Origin: Chromatiaceae bacterium
Lineage (GTDB): Bacteria > Pseudomonadota > Gammaproteobacteria > Chromatiales > Chromatiaceae
NCBI GenBank assembly: GCA_027078745.1
Contig: JALWWO010000007.1
Location: 1-64,000, forward strand
DNA length: 64,000 nucleotides
Direction of reading: 5' to 3'
Shown here: piece after piece, positions 35,616-46,984 of the stretch
Layout: each line of letters starts with the position of its first letter
Numbering within the stretch: the first letter of the stretch is position 1
The notes under the pieces: model-generated
Databases searched by the model: none
Told to the model about the DNA's origin: nothing
What the model saw: the letters and a program-made list of their open reading frames with translations, nothing else
Position numbers and translations under genes: made by a program

Positions 35616-36700
35616 TGCAGCCTGTGGCAGATTCCCTGATCATCGTCGGCCTTTCGGGGGGGGTGGATTCCTCGGTAGCCGCCTGGCAGCTGCTGGAACA
35701 GGGAGAACGGGTGGAAGCCCTGTTCATGAAGAACTGGGAAGAGGAAGACCGGCCCGGCTACTGTGCTGCGGCGGAGGATCTGGCGGACGCTCAAGCTGTG
35801 GCCGACCATCTGGGCATCCGCCTGCATCGGGTGAATTTCTCCGCGGAGTACTGGGACCAGGTCTTTTCGGAATGCCTGTTGGAATATCGGGCGGGGCGAA
35901 CGCCCAATCCAGATGTGCTCTGCAATCAGCGGATTAAGTTCCGGGCCTTTCTCGATCACGCCAGAAGCCTGGGTGCCAGTGCCATCGCCACCGGCCACTA
36001 TGCGCGGATTCGGCGGGATGCGCGGGGGGTTCACCTCTGCTTGAGCCGAGATGCTCGAAAGGATCAGACCTATTTTCTCTATCGGCTCGATCAAGAGCAG
36101 TTAGCCGCCAGCCGCTTTCCCCTGGGCACGATGACCAAGGCTCAGGTGCGCGACCTGGCGCGGCAGATCGGCTTGCCCACAGCCGAGAAGCCGGACAGCA
36201 CGGGAATTTGCTTCATCGGCGAACGACCCTTTCGAGCATTCCTCGCCCGCTATGTGCCGGAAGCCCCGGGCCCCATTGAGACGCCGGAAGGCGAGCGCAT
36301 CGGCACCCATCGGGGAGTGGCCTATTACACCCTTGGCCAGCGGCAGGGCTTGGGCATCGGCGGCATTGCTGGGGCGGCCGAAGCCCCCTGGTTCGTGGCC
36401 CGGAAGGATCTCAGCCGCAACGCCCTCATCGTGGTGCAAGGTCATGATCATCCCTTGTTGCTGCGACGAGAGATCACCGCCACCCGCTGGCATTGGATCC
36501 ATCGCCCCGCCCTGCCCCTGGCTTGCTCAGCGCGCCTCCGCCACCAGCAACCCTTGCAAGCTGTTCAGGTGCTAAGCTGTCGAAGAGATCGCTGCACCCT
36601 GCGCTTCGAACAGCCCCAACGGGCCATCACCCCGGGCCAATCGGTCGTGGTCTATCTGGGGGAAGAATGTTTGGGCGGCGGCATTATTGAAGACGATTAA
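35615..36700 (+). CDS. mnmA: tRNA-specific 2-thiouridylase
   Basis: Adds sulfur to the wobble uridine of tRNA-Lys, -Glu and -Gln. 361 residues. The PP-loop is IIVGLSGGVDSSVAAW, the first catalytic Cys is in NPDVLCNQRIKF, and the second is in DSTGICFIGERPF. MKNWEEEDRPGYCAAAEDL is a family signature. The start is a GTG overlapping the TAG of the previous gene. It is followed by hflD, the same pair as in E. coli (mnmA-hflD), which supports both assignments. Confidence 0.97.
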   Translation: MQPVADSLIIVGLSGGVDSSVAAWQLLEQGERVEALFMKNWEEEDRPGYCAAAEDLADAQAVADHLGIRLHRVNFSAEYWDQVFSECLLEYRAGRTPNPDVLCNQRIKFRAFLDHARSLGASAIATGHYARIRRDARGVHLCLSRDARKDQTYFLYRLDQEQLAASRFPLGTMTKAQVRDLARQIGLPTAEKPDSTGICFIGERPFRAFLARYVPEAPGPIETPEGERIGTHRGVAYYTLGQRQGLGIGGIAGAAEAPWFVARKDLSRNALIVVQGHDHPLLLRREITATRWHWIHRPALPLACSARLRHQQPLQAVQVLSCRRDRCTLRFEQPQRAITPGQSVVVYLGEECLGGGIIEDD

Positions 36701-36704
36701 TGCT

Positions 36705-37322
36705 ATGGCATATTCGGATCAAGATCGGCTCTTAGCCCTGGCCGGCATCTATCAAGCAGTGCTCTGCGTCCACAGGATCGCCACCCAAGGACGGATCGAT
36801 ACCGCCCTCATGGAACCCTGTATCTTCAGCCTCTTTCAGACCGATGCCCCCTCGGTAGAAGCCGTGTTCGGGATGCCGGGGGCCCTGCGCCTTGGCGTTC
36901 AGGAATTTCAAGGACAGCTTTCGGGACAGAGGCCCCGAGATGCTGCCCTCACGGGCTATTTGATCGCCCTGCTCCGCCTGGAACGCCTGCTGGCTAAGCA
37001 GCCGGCCCTGGTGCAGCAGATCGCCCAGGGCATCGAAGGGGCGCGGGAAAAACTGCAGCATTTCGCCTTGCTCCATCCCAATCTGCTCGCCCATCTGGCG
37101 GATCTCTACAGCCGCACCATCAGCACCTTGCAGCCCCGCATTCAGGTGCGGGGAGAACCGAGCTATCTCCAGAATCCGGACAACCAGAACCGTATTCGGG
37201 CCCTGCTCCTGGCAGGCATCCGCAGCGCTTGGCTCTGGCGGCAGCTGGGAGGGAATCGATGGCAGATGCTCTTTCGTGCGAGGCGGTTGTTGGAGGCGGC
37301 GAACGCCTACCTCCGGCAGTGA
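36705..37322 (+). CDS. hflD: High frequency lysogenization protein HflD homologue
   Basis: 205 residues of the HflD (YcfC) family, a peripheral inner membrane protein of poorly known cellular role; in E. coli it affects lambda CII. Matching segments are LALAGIYQAVLCVHRIATQG, the AVFG-like AVFGMPGALRLGV, and PRIQVRGEPSYLQNPDNQNRIRALLLAGIRSAWLWRQLGG (given here only as a region near residues 145-185). ATG 36705 matches the family N-terminus better than the upstream TTG 36687. Its TGA is immediately followed by the CCA end of the convergent tRNA gene. Confidence 0.9.
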   Translation: MAYSDQDRLLALAGIYQAVLCVHRIATQGRIDTALMEPCIFSLFQTDAPSVEAVFGMPGALRLGVQEFQGQLSGQRPRDAALTGYLIALLRLERLLAKQPALVQQIAQGIEGAREKLQHFALLHPNLLAHLADLYSRTISTLQPRIQVRGEPSYLQNPDNQNRIRALLLAGIRSAWLWRQLGGNRWQMLFRARRLLEAANAYLRQ

Positions 37323-37396
37323 TGGAGCGGGTGATGGGAATCGAACCCACGTTAGAAGCTTGGGAAGCTCCTGTTCTACCATTGAACTACACCCGC
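37323..37396 (-). tRNA. tRNA-Gly (anticodon CCC)
   Basis: On the minus strand the 74-nt molecule starts GCGGGTGTAGTTC. It has a D-arm GTTC-AATGGTA-GAAC and an anticodon arm GGAGC-TTCCCAA-GCTTC, giving CCC. The T-arm is TGGGT-TCGATTC-CCATC-like, the acceptor strand is CACCCGC, and CCA is encoded. It closely resembles E. coli glyU. The 3' CCA abuts the hflD stop codon on the other strand. Confidence 0.97.
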
Positions 37397-37448
37397 GCGG
37401 CGAACGCAGTCTAGCACCCTCTCCCGAGGGGAAGCAATAGGGCTTAGT

Positions 37449-38057
37449 TCAGTCGATACGGCTGCGGATGAGCAGGGGTTGCAACCCCTGGGCAGTGAGC
37501 TTCGCCAAATCCTGCTCGGCGGCGGCCTTGTCCGCATAGGGCCCCACTCGAACGCGGTAGTAGCGGTTCCCGTTGATCTCCGTGCGCTGGGTGTTACTGG
37601 AGAAGCCCAGCAAGCCCAGCTTGGCGCGGAGGGCTTCCGCGTCTCCGGGATCTCGGAGAGAAGCCACCTGCAATAAATAATAGGTGCTGCGGGTTATGGG
37701 CCGTTGTTTGGACACTTGAGCGGAACCCCCCTCTTTCGGTGCGGGCTCCGGTTCCACGGGTTCCGGCGGCAGGGCGGGGGGATGCTGATCCGCGCTTTCC
37801 TTGGGCACCACTACCTTGAGTTCGGGCAGCAGGGTTTGATAGTCGAACTGGGGTGGGGGCACTGGCCGCTTGGCCAGATTCTCCGCGATCTCCGGCGGCG
37901 CATCCGGAGGAATGGGGGGCTTCTCCGCCTGCATCGGGACAAGGATCATGACCAGTACACCGCACAGGGCCCCGCTGGAAAACCAAAGCCAACAGGATGG
38001 TCGCCGCCTCCGCCGTTTGGGAGCTGGATTCATCGGATCCTTGTAATCCCTCGGCAT
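37449..38057 (-). CDS. SPOR-domain membrane protein (FtsN-like)
   Basis: 202 residues with a short basic cytoplasmic tail (KRRRRRPS), one transmembrane helix (CWLWFSSGALCGVLVMILV, about 22-40) and a Pro-rich periplasmic linker. The C-terminal SPOR domain (about 125-200: YYLLQVASLRDPGDAEALRAK, YYRVRVGPYADKAAAEQDL) binds denuded peptidoglycan at the division septum. Location directly after argS is the common position of ftsN-type genes in gammaproteobacteria. It is a bitopic division protein; the essential FtsN helices before the linker are not clearly recognisable, so I leave the symbol blank. Confidence 0.87.
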   Translation of the reverse strand: MPRDYKDPMNPAPKRRRRRPSCWLWFSSGALCGVLVMILVPMQAEKPPIPPDAPPEIAENLAKRPVPPPQFDYQTLLPELKVVVPKESADQHPPALPPEPVEPEPAPKEGGSAQVSKQRPITRSTYYLLQVASLRDPGDAEALRAKLGLLGFSSNTQRTEINGNRYYRVRVGPYADKAAAEQDLAKLTAQGLQPLLIRSRID

Positions 38058-38058
38058 C

Positions 38059-39864
38059 TTACATTTGCTCCGGCGCAGAAACGCCCAGTAGATTCAACGC
38101 ATTGCGCAAGACTTGACGAGTGGCCAAGATGAGTTTGATGCGCCCATCCCGCAGCTTTTCGTCGTCTACCAGAAAGGGATGAGCGTTGTAGTAGCTGTGG
38201 AAGGCATTGGCCAGGTCCCGCAGGTAATGGGTGAGTTGATGGGGTTCCTCCTGCAACGCTGCCGCTTCCAGCACTTCGGGATAGCGCCCCAAGCACTTGA
38301 TCAGGTCCACTTCCTGGGGTTCCCGCAGCAGATCCAGATGTTGATCCCCTTCGCTGGGCTCCACCGACAGCCCCCGATCCGATGCTTGCCGCAGCACGCT
38401 ACAGATGCGCGCATGGGCGTATTGCACATAGTAGACGGGATTGTCGTTGGATTGGGATTTGGCGAGATCCAGATCGAAATCCAAGTGCTGTTCAGCCCGG
38501 CGCATCACATAGAAGTAACGGGCAGCATCCCGGCCCACCTCTTGGCGCAGCTGGCGCAGGGTGACGAACTCCCCGGCCCGGGTGGACATGGGCACCCGCT
38601 CGCCGCCCCGATAGAGGATGGCGAATTGCACGAGCGACACGGACAGCCGATCCGGATCATCGCCCAGGGCTCTTAACGCCGCCTTGATGCGGGGCACATA
38701 GCCGTGATGATCCGCTCCCCAGATGTCGATGACTCGATCGAACCCCCGTTCCAGCTTGTCCATGTGATAGGCGATATCTGAGGCAAAATAGGTGGTCTGG
38801 CCATTTTCCCGCACCAGCACCCGATCCTTTTCATCTCCGAATGCACTCGCGCGAAACCAAAGGGCCCCCGCTCGATCATAGGCATAGCCCGCTTCTCGCA
38901 ACCGCTCGATGGCGCGGTAGATCAACCCCCGCTCCGCGAGAGAGCGTTCCGAGAACCATTGATCGTATTCCACGCCGAATTGGGCGAGATCCATCCGGAT
39001 GTCGTCCAGAATCGTGTTCAGCCCCAATTCGAAGATCAGGCGGTAGCGATGATCTCCCAGCAGGTCCTTTGCTCGCCCGATCAAGGCATCGATATGGGCT
39101 TCCTTGTCCCCCTGGGGGGCATCGGCCAGGGGGTTTCCCTGGGCATCCCGCTCTTCTTCCGTGGGGGCATCTTCCGGCACGCCGGCGAACAGGGTTTCGG
39201 CGGGTTGCCGATAGGCATCCCCATGTTCCCGATGAAGGTTGGCGGCGATATCCCAGACATAATCTCCCCGATAACCGTTGCTGGGGAAGCGCAGGGTCTC
39301 CCCGCAGAGTTCCAGATAGCGCAGCCAAATGGACGTGGTGAGGATATCCATCTGGCGGCCCGCATCGTTCACATAGTATTCCCGATGGACCTGAAAGCCC
39401 ACAGCTTCCAAGAGGTTTGAAACAGCAGCGCCATAGGCTGCCCCTCGGCCGTGCCCCACGTGCAAGGGGCCTGTGGGATTGGCGGAGACGAATTCCACCT
39501 GCACCCGCTTTCCCGCCCCGATCTGGCTGCGCCCGAAGTTCGGCCCCTGGGCGAGGATCTGGGGGATCCAGACGCGATGGGCATCGGATGTCAGGAAAAA
39601 ATTGAGGAAGCCGGGGCCGGCGATCTCCACCTTTTCCAGGAAGGGGGCTTCCGGCAGCGCTTCCAAGAGCTCTTGGGCCAGGGCTCTGGGCTGGGTGCGG
39701 GCAGCCTTTGCGAGGGCCAAGGCCAAGTTCGAAGAAAAATCCCCGTGGGCTGGATTCTGGCTGCGCATCACCTGGGGAATCTGCCGTGCGGTTTCCGGCA
39801 ATCGGCCCCTTTCGACCAATCGATCTAACGCAGTTCCCAGCAGGGTTTGAATTTGGGACCTCAT
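38059..39864 (-). CDS. argS: Arginyl-tRNA synthetase
   Basis: Charges tRNA-Arg; class I synthetase of 601 residues. The N-terminal Add-1 domain is followed by [21 protein letters not shown]-type sequence with the HIGH variant HVGH. The KMSKS-like loop is [11 protein letters not shown], and the C-terminal DALR anticodon-binding domain ends [12 protein letters not shown]. The start codon overlaps the stop of the RRM protein gene by 4 bases (ATGA). One base separates its stop from the SPOR gene start. The three are therefore one operon read from a promoter near 40500. Confidence 0.97.
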   Translation of the reverse strand: MRSQIQTLLGTALDRLVERGRLPETARQIPQVMRSQNPAHGDFSSNLALALAKAARTQPRALAQELLEALPEAPFLEKVEIAGPGFLNFFLTSDAHRVWIPQILAQGPNFGRSQIGAGKRVQVEFVSANPTGPLHVGHGRGAAYGAAVSNLLEAVGFQVHREYYVNDAGRQMDILTTSIWLRYLELCGETLRFPSNGYRGDYVWDIAANLHREHGDAYRQPAETLFAGVPEDAPTEEERDAQGNPLADAPQGDKEAHIDALIGRAKDLLGDHRYRLIFELGLNTILDDIRMDLAQFGVEYDQWFSERSLAERGLIYRAIERLREAGYAYDRAGALWFRASAFGDEKDRVLVRENGQTTYFASDIAYHMDKLERGFDRVIDIWGADHHGYVPRIKAALRALGDDPDRLSVSLVQFAILYRGGERVPMSTRAGEFVTLRQLRQEVGRDAARYFYVMRRAEQHLDFDLDLAKSQSNDNPVYYVQYAHARICSVLRQASDRGLSVEPSEGDQHLDLLREPQEVDLIKCLGRYPEVLEAAALQEEPHQLTHYLRDLANAFHSYYNAHPFLVDDEKLRDGRIKLILATRQVLRNALNLLGVSAPEQM

Positions 39865-40421
39865 GAAGTCTTCTTCCTTCGCAGGAAAGCCAGGTTCTTA
39901 GGCGATTTGCCCTTTATGCTGCGCAGGTTGAAGGCGGCGGCACATTCCGTGGCATAAGCAGTTACCTCTTCCAAGGTGCCCCGATGCAGGCCTGTGATGC
40001 GAGAAGAACCGCTCTGGAGTTCGTAGCGGCACCAATCTCCCTCAGCATCAGGCATCGGGCCGGGCGCTTTCTCCACGGAGATCACTTGATAGTACCGGCG
40101 GAGCAGGTTGCTGGGGGGCACCTCATCCAGGGGAACGGCGAGTTCTGCGGTGGCATCGCGGGCAGCCCGCTGGGCAAGCTGGGCCGGCGTGGCCTCGGCA
40201 ACGCAGAGGATCGCCCCTCGGTAGATGCTGCCATCCAATTCCGCGATAGCTGCGCGGCCGGGTTCCGCTTCCATTTCCACGAAACCGTAGCCTTGGAAGG
40301 GTCGTCCCGCAGGGGGGACGATCAGCTCGAGGGCGGCGACTTCCCCGAAGCGGGAGAAAAGCTTTTTCGCCTGAGATTGCTTGGTATCGTTGGGTAGGTT
40401 CCCGATGAAGATAGTAATCAT
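39861..40421 (-). CDS. RRM-domain RNA-binding protein upstream of argS
   Basis: 186 residues. The N-terminal 80 form an RNA recognition motif: RNP2 TIFIGNLP and RNP1 GYGFVEM, both with the aromatic RNA-contact residues. The C-terminal half ([37 protein letters not shown]) is a separate domain I do not recognise; its basic tail is [15 protein letters not shown]. Bacterial RRM proteins are often short and cold- or stress-regulated, but two-domain forms coupled to a synthetase gene are unusual. No good Shine-Dalgarno sequence precedes the ATG. Translation is coupled to argS by ATGA. Confidence 0.85.
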   Translation of the reverse strand: MITIFIGNLPNDTKQSQAKKLFSRFGEVAALELIVPPAGRPFQGYGFVEMEAEPGRAAIAELDGSIYRGAILCVAEATPAQLAQRAARDATAELAVPLDEVPPSNLLRRYYQVISVEKAPGPMPDAEGDWCRYELQSGSSRITGLHRGTLEEVTAYATECAAAFNLRSIKGKSPKNLAFLRRKKTS

Positions 40422-40447
40422 AATGGGGTATTAGGCGTGTACTAGCG

Positions 40448-40468
40448 CAGGATCCTCCGGGGATCCTG
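40448..40468 (-). promoter_or_regulatory. Perfect stem-loop in the 5' leader of the RRM-argS mRNA
   Basis: Arms CAGGATCC and GGATCCTG pair perfectly around a 5-base loop. It would lie a few bases from the predicted 5' end and 26 bases before the ATG. It is not followed by a U-run, so it is not a terminator. It may stabilise the mRNA or bind the encoded RRM protein (inference). Confidence 0.5.
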
Positions 40469-40480
40469 ATAAAGAAGAAA

Positions 40481-40510
40481 ATTATAACAGGCTTCCCCCT
40501 GCCCTGTCCG
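40481..40510 (-). promoter_or_regulatory. Sigma-70 promoter for the RRM-argS-SPOR operon
   Basis: A perfect TATAAT (40486-40481 on the minus strand) is preceded, after an 18-base spacer, by CGGACA (40510-40505), a 4/6 -35 element. Transcription would start near 40474, just before the stem-loop at 40448-40468. Confidence 0.5.
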
Positions 40511-40590
40511 GTCGCCTCCCTGAAAACCGCTTTTCCTGAGGAGTTCTGGAACGATGCCTGGGTTTTCTGATGCGGAAGGATTCGGAATAG

Positions 40591-42024
<1,434 letters not shown>

Positions 42025-42029
42025 GCACG

Positions 42030-42278
42030 ATGCCGTTCAGCGCGCTGATCTGGGAGGGCCTGCGCCTCATGGGCATCGGCATGGGGATCGTGTTCGCCTT
42101 TCTCCTGCTGCTCATCGGCCTGTTGCGCCTCCTGGCCCTGGGGGTACAGCGCTTTGCCCCTGCCGAACGGATCGAAGGCGAAGCTCCTGAGGGAACCGCC
42201 GATGCCGAGTTGATCGCAGTGATCTCAGCGGCCATCCATCGCTATCGACAGGATCACCCCAGCTCGACCGCCGCTTAG
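42030..42278 (+). CDS. oadG: Oxaloacetate decarboxylase sodium pump gamma subunit
   Basis: 82 residues: one N-terminal transmembrane helix ([21 protein letters not shown]) and a short cytoplasmic tail with [15 protein letters not shown], the typical C-terminal helix of the gamma chain that anchors the alpha subunit to the membrane beta subunit. ATG 42030 follows the purA stop by 5 bases. The order G-A-B is that of the sodium-pump decarboxylase operon. A small protein, easily missed, but placement and topology are decisive. Confidence 0.9.
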   Translation: MPFSALIWEGLRLMGIGMGIVFAFLLLLIGLLRLLALGVQRFAPAERIEGEAPEGTADAELIAVISAAIHRYRQDHPSSTAA

Positions 42279-42289
42279 AACAGGGAATC

Positions 42290-44056
42290 ATGATGACGCA
42301 AGCTACACCACTGGGGATTACGGATGTCGTGTTGCGCGATGCCCATCAATCCCTCCTCGCAACCCGCCTCCGCATCGAGGACATGTTGCCCATCGCGCCC
42401 AAGCTGGATCGGGTGGGCTTTTGGTCCTTGGAAACCTGGGGCGGCGCGACCTTCGATGCCTGCATCCGCTATCTGGGGGAGGATCCTTGGGAGCGCCTGC
42501 GCCGATTGAAGCAAGCCATGCCCCGCACCCCCCAACAGATGCTCCTGCGGGCGCAAAATCTCCTGGGCTATCGGCACTATGCGGACGATGTGGTCTGGGC
42601 CTTTGTGGAGCGAGCGGCGGAAACTGGCGTGGATGTGTTCCGCATCTTCGATGCCCTGAACGATCTCCGCAATTTTGAACAGGCGGTGAAGGCTACCTTG
42701 GCCACCGGCAAGCATGCCCAGGGAGCTATGTCCTATACGGTGAGTCCGGTGCACGATGTGCAATACTGGGTAGACCTGGGTCGGCGACTGGAAGATCTCG
42801 GCTGCCATTCCCTCTGCATCAAGGACATGGCGGGCCTGCTGAAGCCCTATGTGGCGGAAGAATTGGTGAGCCGGCTCAAGGAAGTCTGTTCCATCCCCCT
42901 GGCCCTGCAGTGCCACGCCACCACCGGCATGAGCACCGCCACCAATCTCAAGGCCGCCGAGGCGGGCATCGACCTGGTGGACACGGCCATCTCTTCCATG
43001 AGCATGACCTATGGCCATTCCCCCACAGAGTCTCTGGTCGCCATCCTCCAAGATACTCCCAGGGATACCGGCTTAGATCTGAAGCTGTTGGAAGAGATCG
43101 CCGCCTATTTCCGCGAGGTGCGGAAGAAATACGCCAAATTCGAAGGCAGCCTGAAGGGGGTTGATTCCCGTATTCTGGTGGCTCAGGTCCCCGGCGGCAT
43201 GTTGACGAACATGGAAAACCAGCTTCGGGAGCAGGGGGCCAGCGACCGACTGGATGAAGTGTTGGAGGAGATCCCTCGGGTGCGCAAGGATCTGGGCTAT
43301 CTGCCCTTGGTTACCCCTACTTCCCAGATCGTGGGCACTCAAGCCGTGCTCAATGTGCTCAGCGGGGAGCGTTACAAGATCATTACCAAGGAGACTGCCG
43401 GCGTGTTGCGGGGGGAATACGGGGCCACACCTGCACCGGTGGATGCCAGTTTGCAAGCGCGGGTCCTGGGGGAGGGCGAAGAACCCATGACCGGCCGACC
43501 GGCGGATCATCTGGCGCCGGAACTGGATCGCCTCACGGCAGAGCTAGAAGAATTGGCCGTGGAAAAGTCTTTGGAACTCTCCGATCCTGTGTTGGACGAT
43601 GTGTTGATCTACGCCCTATTCCCCCAGGTGGGGCTGAAATTCCTGGAGAATCGGGGCAATCCCGATGCCTTCGAGCCGCCCCCTTGGGCGGAAAAGCCCG
43701 CCGCGCCCTCCCCTCCGCCAGTCGCTTCCGGAGAACCCGTTCAATATCAGGTGGAAGTCAACGGCAAAACCTATGCGGTGAAGGTGTCGCCCCAGGGCGC
43801 GGTGCAAAGCGTTTCCCCCGCGCAGCCCAAAGCAGATCCCCAAGAAGTGCCGGTTTCCGCACCGCTGGCGGGGACCCTCTATAAGATCCAAGTCCAGCCC
43901 GGACAGCAGGTGGCCGCCGGGGAGGTGGTGATGATCTTGGAAGCTATGAAGATGGAGACCGAAGTGCGCGCCCCCTCGGCGGGTACCGTCCAGGGGGTTC
44001 ACGTGAAGGAGGGGGATAGCGTGCAGGTGGGCGATGTCCTGCTGACGCTCCGGTAA
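42290..44056 (+). CDS. oadA: Oxaloacetate decarboxylase alpha subunit (carboxyltransferase and biotin carrier)
   Basis: 588 residues. The carboxyltransferase domain starts [18 protein letters not shown], has [10 protein letters not shown] and the metal-binding [13 protein letters not shown] conserved-carboxylase domain follows (YGATPAPVD). A Pro/Ala-rich hinge leads to the biotinyl domain, where Lys554 in EAMKMET is the biotin attachment site. It transfers CO2 from oxaloacetate to biotin; OadB then releases CO2 while moving Na+. The presence of oadG and oadB on either side argues against a pyruvate carboxylase B-subunit reading. Two adjacent ATGs (42290, 42293) are possible starts. Confidence 0.95.
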   Translation: MMTQATPLGITDVVLRDAHQSLLATRLRIEDMLPIAPKLDRVGFWSLETWGGATFDACIRYLGEDPWERLRRLKQAMPRTPQQMLLRAQNLLGYRHYADDVVWAFVERAAETGVDVFRIFDALNDLRNFEQAVKATLATGKHAQGAMSYTVSPVHDVQYWVDLGRRLEDLGCHSLCIKDMAGLLKPYVAEELVSRLKEVCSIPLALQCHATTGMSTATNLKAAEAGIDLVDTAISSMSMTYGHSPTESLVAILQDTPRDTGLDLKLLEEIAAYFREVRKKYAKFEGSLKGVDSRILVAQVPGGMLTNMENQLREQGASDRLDEVLEEIPRVRKDLGYLPLVTPTSQIVGTQAVLNVLSGERYKIITKETAGVLRGEYGATPAPVDASLQARVLGEGEEPMTGRPADHLAPELDRLTAELEELAVEKSLELSDPVLDDVLIYALFPQVGLKFLENRGNPDAFEPPPWAEKPAAPSPPPVASGEPVQYQVEVNGKTYAVKVSPQGAVQSVSPAQPKADPQEVPVSAPLAGTLYKIQVQPGQQVAAGEVVMILEAMKMETEVRAPSAGTVQGVHVKEGDSVQVGDVLLTLR

Positions 44057-44059
44057 GGC

Positions 44060-45190
44060 ATGGAAGCGTTGCTGAGGCTCTGGCAGTCCCTGGGGATTGC
44101 CAATCTGGAACCCGGGCAGGCCTTGATGATGGGGGTAGGCGGGGTGTTGCTCTATCTGGCCATCGCCAAGCAGTTCGAACCCCTTTTGCTGGTGCCCATC
44201 GGCTTCGGGGCGATCCTCAGCAATATCCCCCTGGCGGGCATCGGTGGGCCAGAAGGCCTGATCGGCATGATCTATGCGGTGGGCGTGGAAACCGGTATCT
44301 TCCCCCTGCTCATCTTCATGGGGGTGGGTGCCCTGACGGATTTCAGCGCCCTGATCGCCCGGCCTTCCACTCTGTTGTTGGGGGCGGCGGCCCAGTTCGG
44401 CATCTTCGCCACCCTGCTCGGCGCCCTGGCCCTGAACCTGATTCCGGGCTTCGGCTTCTCCCTGCAAGATGCAGCGGCCATCGCCATCATCGGCGGCGCA
44501 GACGGCCCCACCGCCATCTTTCTCGCTTCCCGTCTCGCGCCGGAACTGCTGGGCGCCATCGCTGTAGCGGCCTACTCCTATATGGCGTTGGTGCCCATCA
44601 TCCAGCCCCCCATCATGCGGGCCTTGACGACCCCGGCGGAACGGGCGGTGATCATGCAGCAGCTGCGCCCCGTGTCCCGAGTGGAACGCATACTCTTTCC
44701 CCTGGTGCTGCTTTTCCTCTGCGCCCTGCTCCTGCCCTCCGCCGCGCCCCTCATCGGCATGTTGACCTTCGGCAATCTGTTGCGGGAATGCGGGGTGGTG
44801 GATCGCCTGAACCGCGCCGCCCAGAATGAGATCATCAATGTAGTCACCTTATTTCTCGGGCTCGCCATCGGTTCCAAGCTGTCTGCGGAGAAGTTCTTGT
44901 CTCTGGAGACCCTGGGTATTCTGGGGCTGGGTGCCCTGGCCTTCTGCATCGGGACCGCCGCCGGCGTGCTCATGGGGAAGCTCATGCACCGGCTGACCGG
45001 CGGGCAGGTCAATCCCCTGATCGGGGCGGCGGGGGTTTCCGCCGTGCCCATGGCAGCGCGGGTGGTTAACAAGGTGGGCCTGGAAGCGGATCCCCATAAT
45101 TTCTTGCTCATGCATGCCATGGGGCCCAATGTGGCCGGCGTGATCGGCTCGGCGGTGGCGGCGGGCGTGCTGCTCGCCCTGGTGGGTTGA
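44060..45190 (+). CDS. oadB: Oxaloacetate decarboxylase sodium pump beta subunit
   Basis: 376-residue integral membrane protein that decarboxylates carboxybiotin and exports Na+. About nine or more hydrophobic helices are seen. The conserved [20 protein letters not shown] region carries the Asp of the Na+ site, and the late [17 protein letters not shown] and [16 protein letters not shown] segments match the family. The start lies 3 bases after the oadA stop. An exported Na+ gradient from oxaloacetate is compatible with a halotolerant or marine habitat, but that is only suggestive. Confidence 0.95.
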   Translation: MEALLRLWQSLGIANLEPGQALMMGVGGVLLYLAIAKQFEPLLLVPIGFGAILSNIPLAGIGGPEGLIGMIYAVGVETGIFPLLIFMGVGALTDFSALIARPSTLLLGAAAQFGIFATLLGALALNLIPGFGFSLQDAAAIAIIGGADGPTAIFLASRLAPELLGAIAVAAYSYMALVPIIQPPIMRALTTPAERAVIMQQLRPVSRVERILFPLVLLFLCALLLPSAAPLIGMLTFGNLLRECGVVDRLNRAAQNEIINVVTLFLGLAIGSKLSAEKFLSLETLGILGLGALAFCIGTAAGVLMGKLMHRLTGGQVNPLIGAAGVSAVPMAARVVNKVGLEADPHNFLLMHAMGPNVAGVIGSAVAAGVLLALVG

Positions 45191-45193
45191 TTC

Positions 45194-45223
45194 TTGACGC
45201 TGGGCGGAAAAAACACGTAGCCT
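45194..45223 (+). promoter_or_regulatory. Candidate promoter for yceD-rpmF-plsX-fab genes, very close to the start codon
   Basis: TTGACG at 45194-45199, an 18-base spacer and TAGCCT at 45218-45223. If used, transcription would begin around 45229-45232, at or next to the yceD ATG. There is no Shine-Dalgarno sequence in AAAAAATTATG, so the message could be leaderless. The -10 matches only 3/6. Confidence 0.35.
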
Positions 45224-45231
45224 AAAAAATT

Positions 45232-45723
45232 ATGTCTCAAGCCTTACCCCCACTCCTCAATCCCTGGCAGGCACTGAAAACGCGAGCCCAGTTCGCAGGC
45301 GCTGTGCCTCTGTCCGCCTTCTCCCGACTCCGGTCCGAGCTGGTGGATTTGGAAGGCCAGTTAGACTATGGGTTGCGTTTCCAGCGGGACGAAGAGAAGC
45401 GGGGCTTGATCCTAGGCTGGGTATCCGGTCAGCTGCGGTTGACCTGCCAGCGCTGCTTGCAGCCCCTGGACTATGGGGTGCGCTGTTCGGTGGCGCTCGC
45501 TCTGGTCTCCGGCATCGAAGAAGCCAAGCGTCTGCCGGAAGCTTATGATCCCCTGTTGGTGGAGGATGCCCCGATCCGCAGCATCCTACTGTTGGAAGAT
45601 GAATTACTCTTGGCACTGCCTCAGATTCCCAGACATCCGGAAGGCACTTGTCATCCACCCGTCTCCACCGATCTTCCGAAGGAAAGGCATCCCTTCGCCG
45701 CCCTAGCAGATTGGAAACCCTGA
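45232..45723 (+). CDS. yceD: YceD family (DUF177) large-ribosomal-subunit RNA accumulation protein
   Basis: 163 residues. The family signature is the segment [19 protein letters not shown] with the CxxC pair, followed by an acidic region and a late IPRHP motif. YceD promotes accumulation of 23S rRNA and precedes rpmF in most bacteria, as here. The start lacks a Shine-Dalgarno sequence. It heads the conserved block yceD-rpmF-plsX-fabH-fabD-fabG-acpP-fabF. Confidence 0.92.
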   Translation: MSQALPPLLNPWQALKTRAQFAGAVPLSAFSRLRSELVDLEGQLDYGLRFQRDEEKRGLILGWVSGQLRLTCQRCLQPLDYGVRCSVALALVSGIEEAKRLPEAYDPLLVEDAPIRSILLLEDELLLALPQIPRHPEGTCHPPVSTDLPKERHPFAALADWKP

Positions 45724-45754
45724 GATCCATCGATCCTTCTTTTTGGAGAACCTC

Positions 45755-45931
45755 ATGGCTGTTCAACAGAATCGAAAGACCCCCTCGAAGCGGGGCATGC
45801 GCCGTTCCCACGATGCTTTGTCCAGACCGACCCTTTCCATAGAACCCCACACAGGCAGTGTACATCGCCGCCATCATGTTTCCGCGGAGGGCTTCTATCG
45901 GGGCCGCAAGGTCGTAGAACCCAAGGATTAA
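45755..45931 (+). CDS. rpmF: 50S ribosomal protein L32
   Basis: 58 residues beginning [20 protein letters not shown], the invariant L32 start, and ending with [21 protein letters not shown] precedes ATG 45755. The zinc-binding Cys pairs of some L32 proteins are absent, as in E. coli. It lies between yceD and plsX as usual. Confidence 0.98.
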   Translation: MAVQQNRKTPSKRGMRRSHDALSRPTLSIEPHTGSVHRRHHVSAEGFYRGRKVVEPKD

Positions 45932-45952
45932 GGATCGAAAAAGATAAGGACC

Positions 45953-46984
45953 GTGGGGGAACAGCTGACAATCGCGCTGGATGCCATGGGAGGGGATCAC
46001 GGCCCCCAGGTCATCGTGCCCGCCGCCCTGAACTTCCTGCGCGCGACGCAGGGCATCCGGCTGATTCTGGTGGGCAAGCCGGACGTGTTGGCACCGCTCA
46101 TAAAGGATCAGAATTTTCAAGGCAGGTTAATGATTCATCCTGCCTCCCAGGAAGTGGCCATGGATGAATTGCCTTCCAAAGCCCTGCGCTTGAAAAAGGA
46201 TTCTTCCATGCGAGTGGCCATCGATCTGGTGAAATCCGGAGAAGCCCATGCCTGTGTGAGCGCGGGCAATACGGGGGCGCTCATGGCCATCGCGCGATTC
46301 GTGCTGAAAATGTTGCCTTTGGTGGATCGTCCCGCCATCATCACCGCAGTGCCCTCTCTGACGGGCTCCACCCATGTGCTGGATCTGGGGGCCAATGTGG
46401 ACTGCACCGCTGCTCATCTGTTTCAATTCGCCGTCATGGGCAGCGAGCTAGCTCGAGCCATCGGCGGTCTTGATTCCCCCAAGGTGGGCTTGCTCAACAT
46501 CGGCGCCGAAGAGATCAAGGGCAATGAACAGGTGAAGCAGGCCCATGAATTGCTCGCCCGCAGCGCCCTCAACTATGTGGGTTATGTAGAGGGAGATGAC
46601 ATTTATCTGGGGGATGTGGACGTGGTGGTGACGGATGGCTTCGTGGGCAACGTGGCCCTGAAATCCAGCGAGGGGGTGGCCAAACTGGTCCGCCAAATGC
46701 TACAGCACAATTTCCAGCGGAACTGGTTCACCCGATTGTCCGGGCTTGCCGCCCTGCCGATCCTCAAGCGGTTCAGCCGTACTTTCGACCCCCGCCGCTA
46801 CAATGGCGCGAGCCTGCTGGGCTTGCGGGGGATCGTCATCAAGAGCCACGGCGGTGCTGATGTGCTCGCGTTTGAGAATGCTATCCACATCGCAGAAAAG
46901 GAAATCCATTACAACATACCAAAGCGCATCGCCCAGCAGGTGCAAAGCCAGCTCGATGCCGAACGGCAAAGGGCAGAGGTGTGA
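45953..46984 (+). CDS. plsX: Phosphate acyltransferase PlsX
   Basis: Makes acyl-phosphate from acyl-ACP for phospholipid synthesis. 343 residues, starting with [25 protein letters not shown] has the family-defining AMGGDHGP. Later segments include [11 protein letters not shown] and [19 protein letters not shown]. It overlaps fabH by 4 bases (GTGA). Confidence 0.97.
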   Translation: MGEQLTIALDAMGGDHGPQVIVPAALNFLRATQGIRLILVGKPDVLAPLIKDQNFQGRLMIHPASQEVAMDELPSKALRLKKDSSMRVAIDLVKSGEAHACVSAGNTGALMAIARFVLKMLPLVDRPAIITAVPSLTGSTHVLDLGANVDCTAAHLFQFAVMGSELARAIGGLDSPKVGLLNIGAEEIKGNEQVKQAHELLARSALNYVGYVEGDDIYLGDVDVVVTDGFVGNVALKSSEGVAKLVRQMLQHNFQRNWFTRLSGLAALPILKRFSRTFDPRRYNGASLLGLRGIVIKSHGGADVLAFENAIHIAEKEIHYNIPKRIAQQVQSQLDAERQRAEV

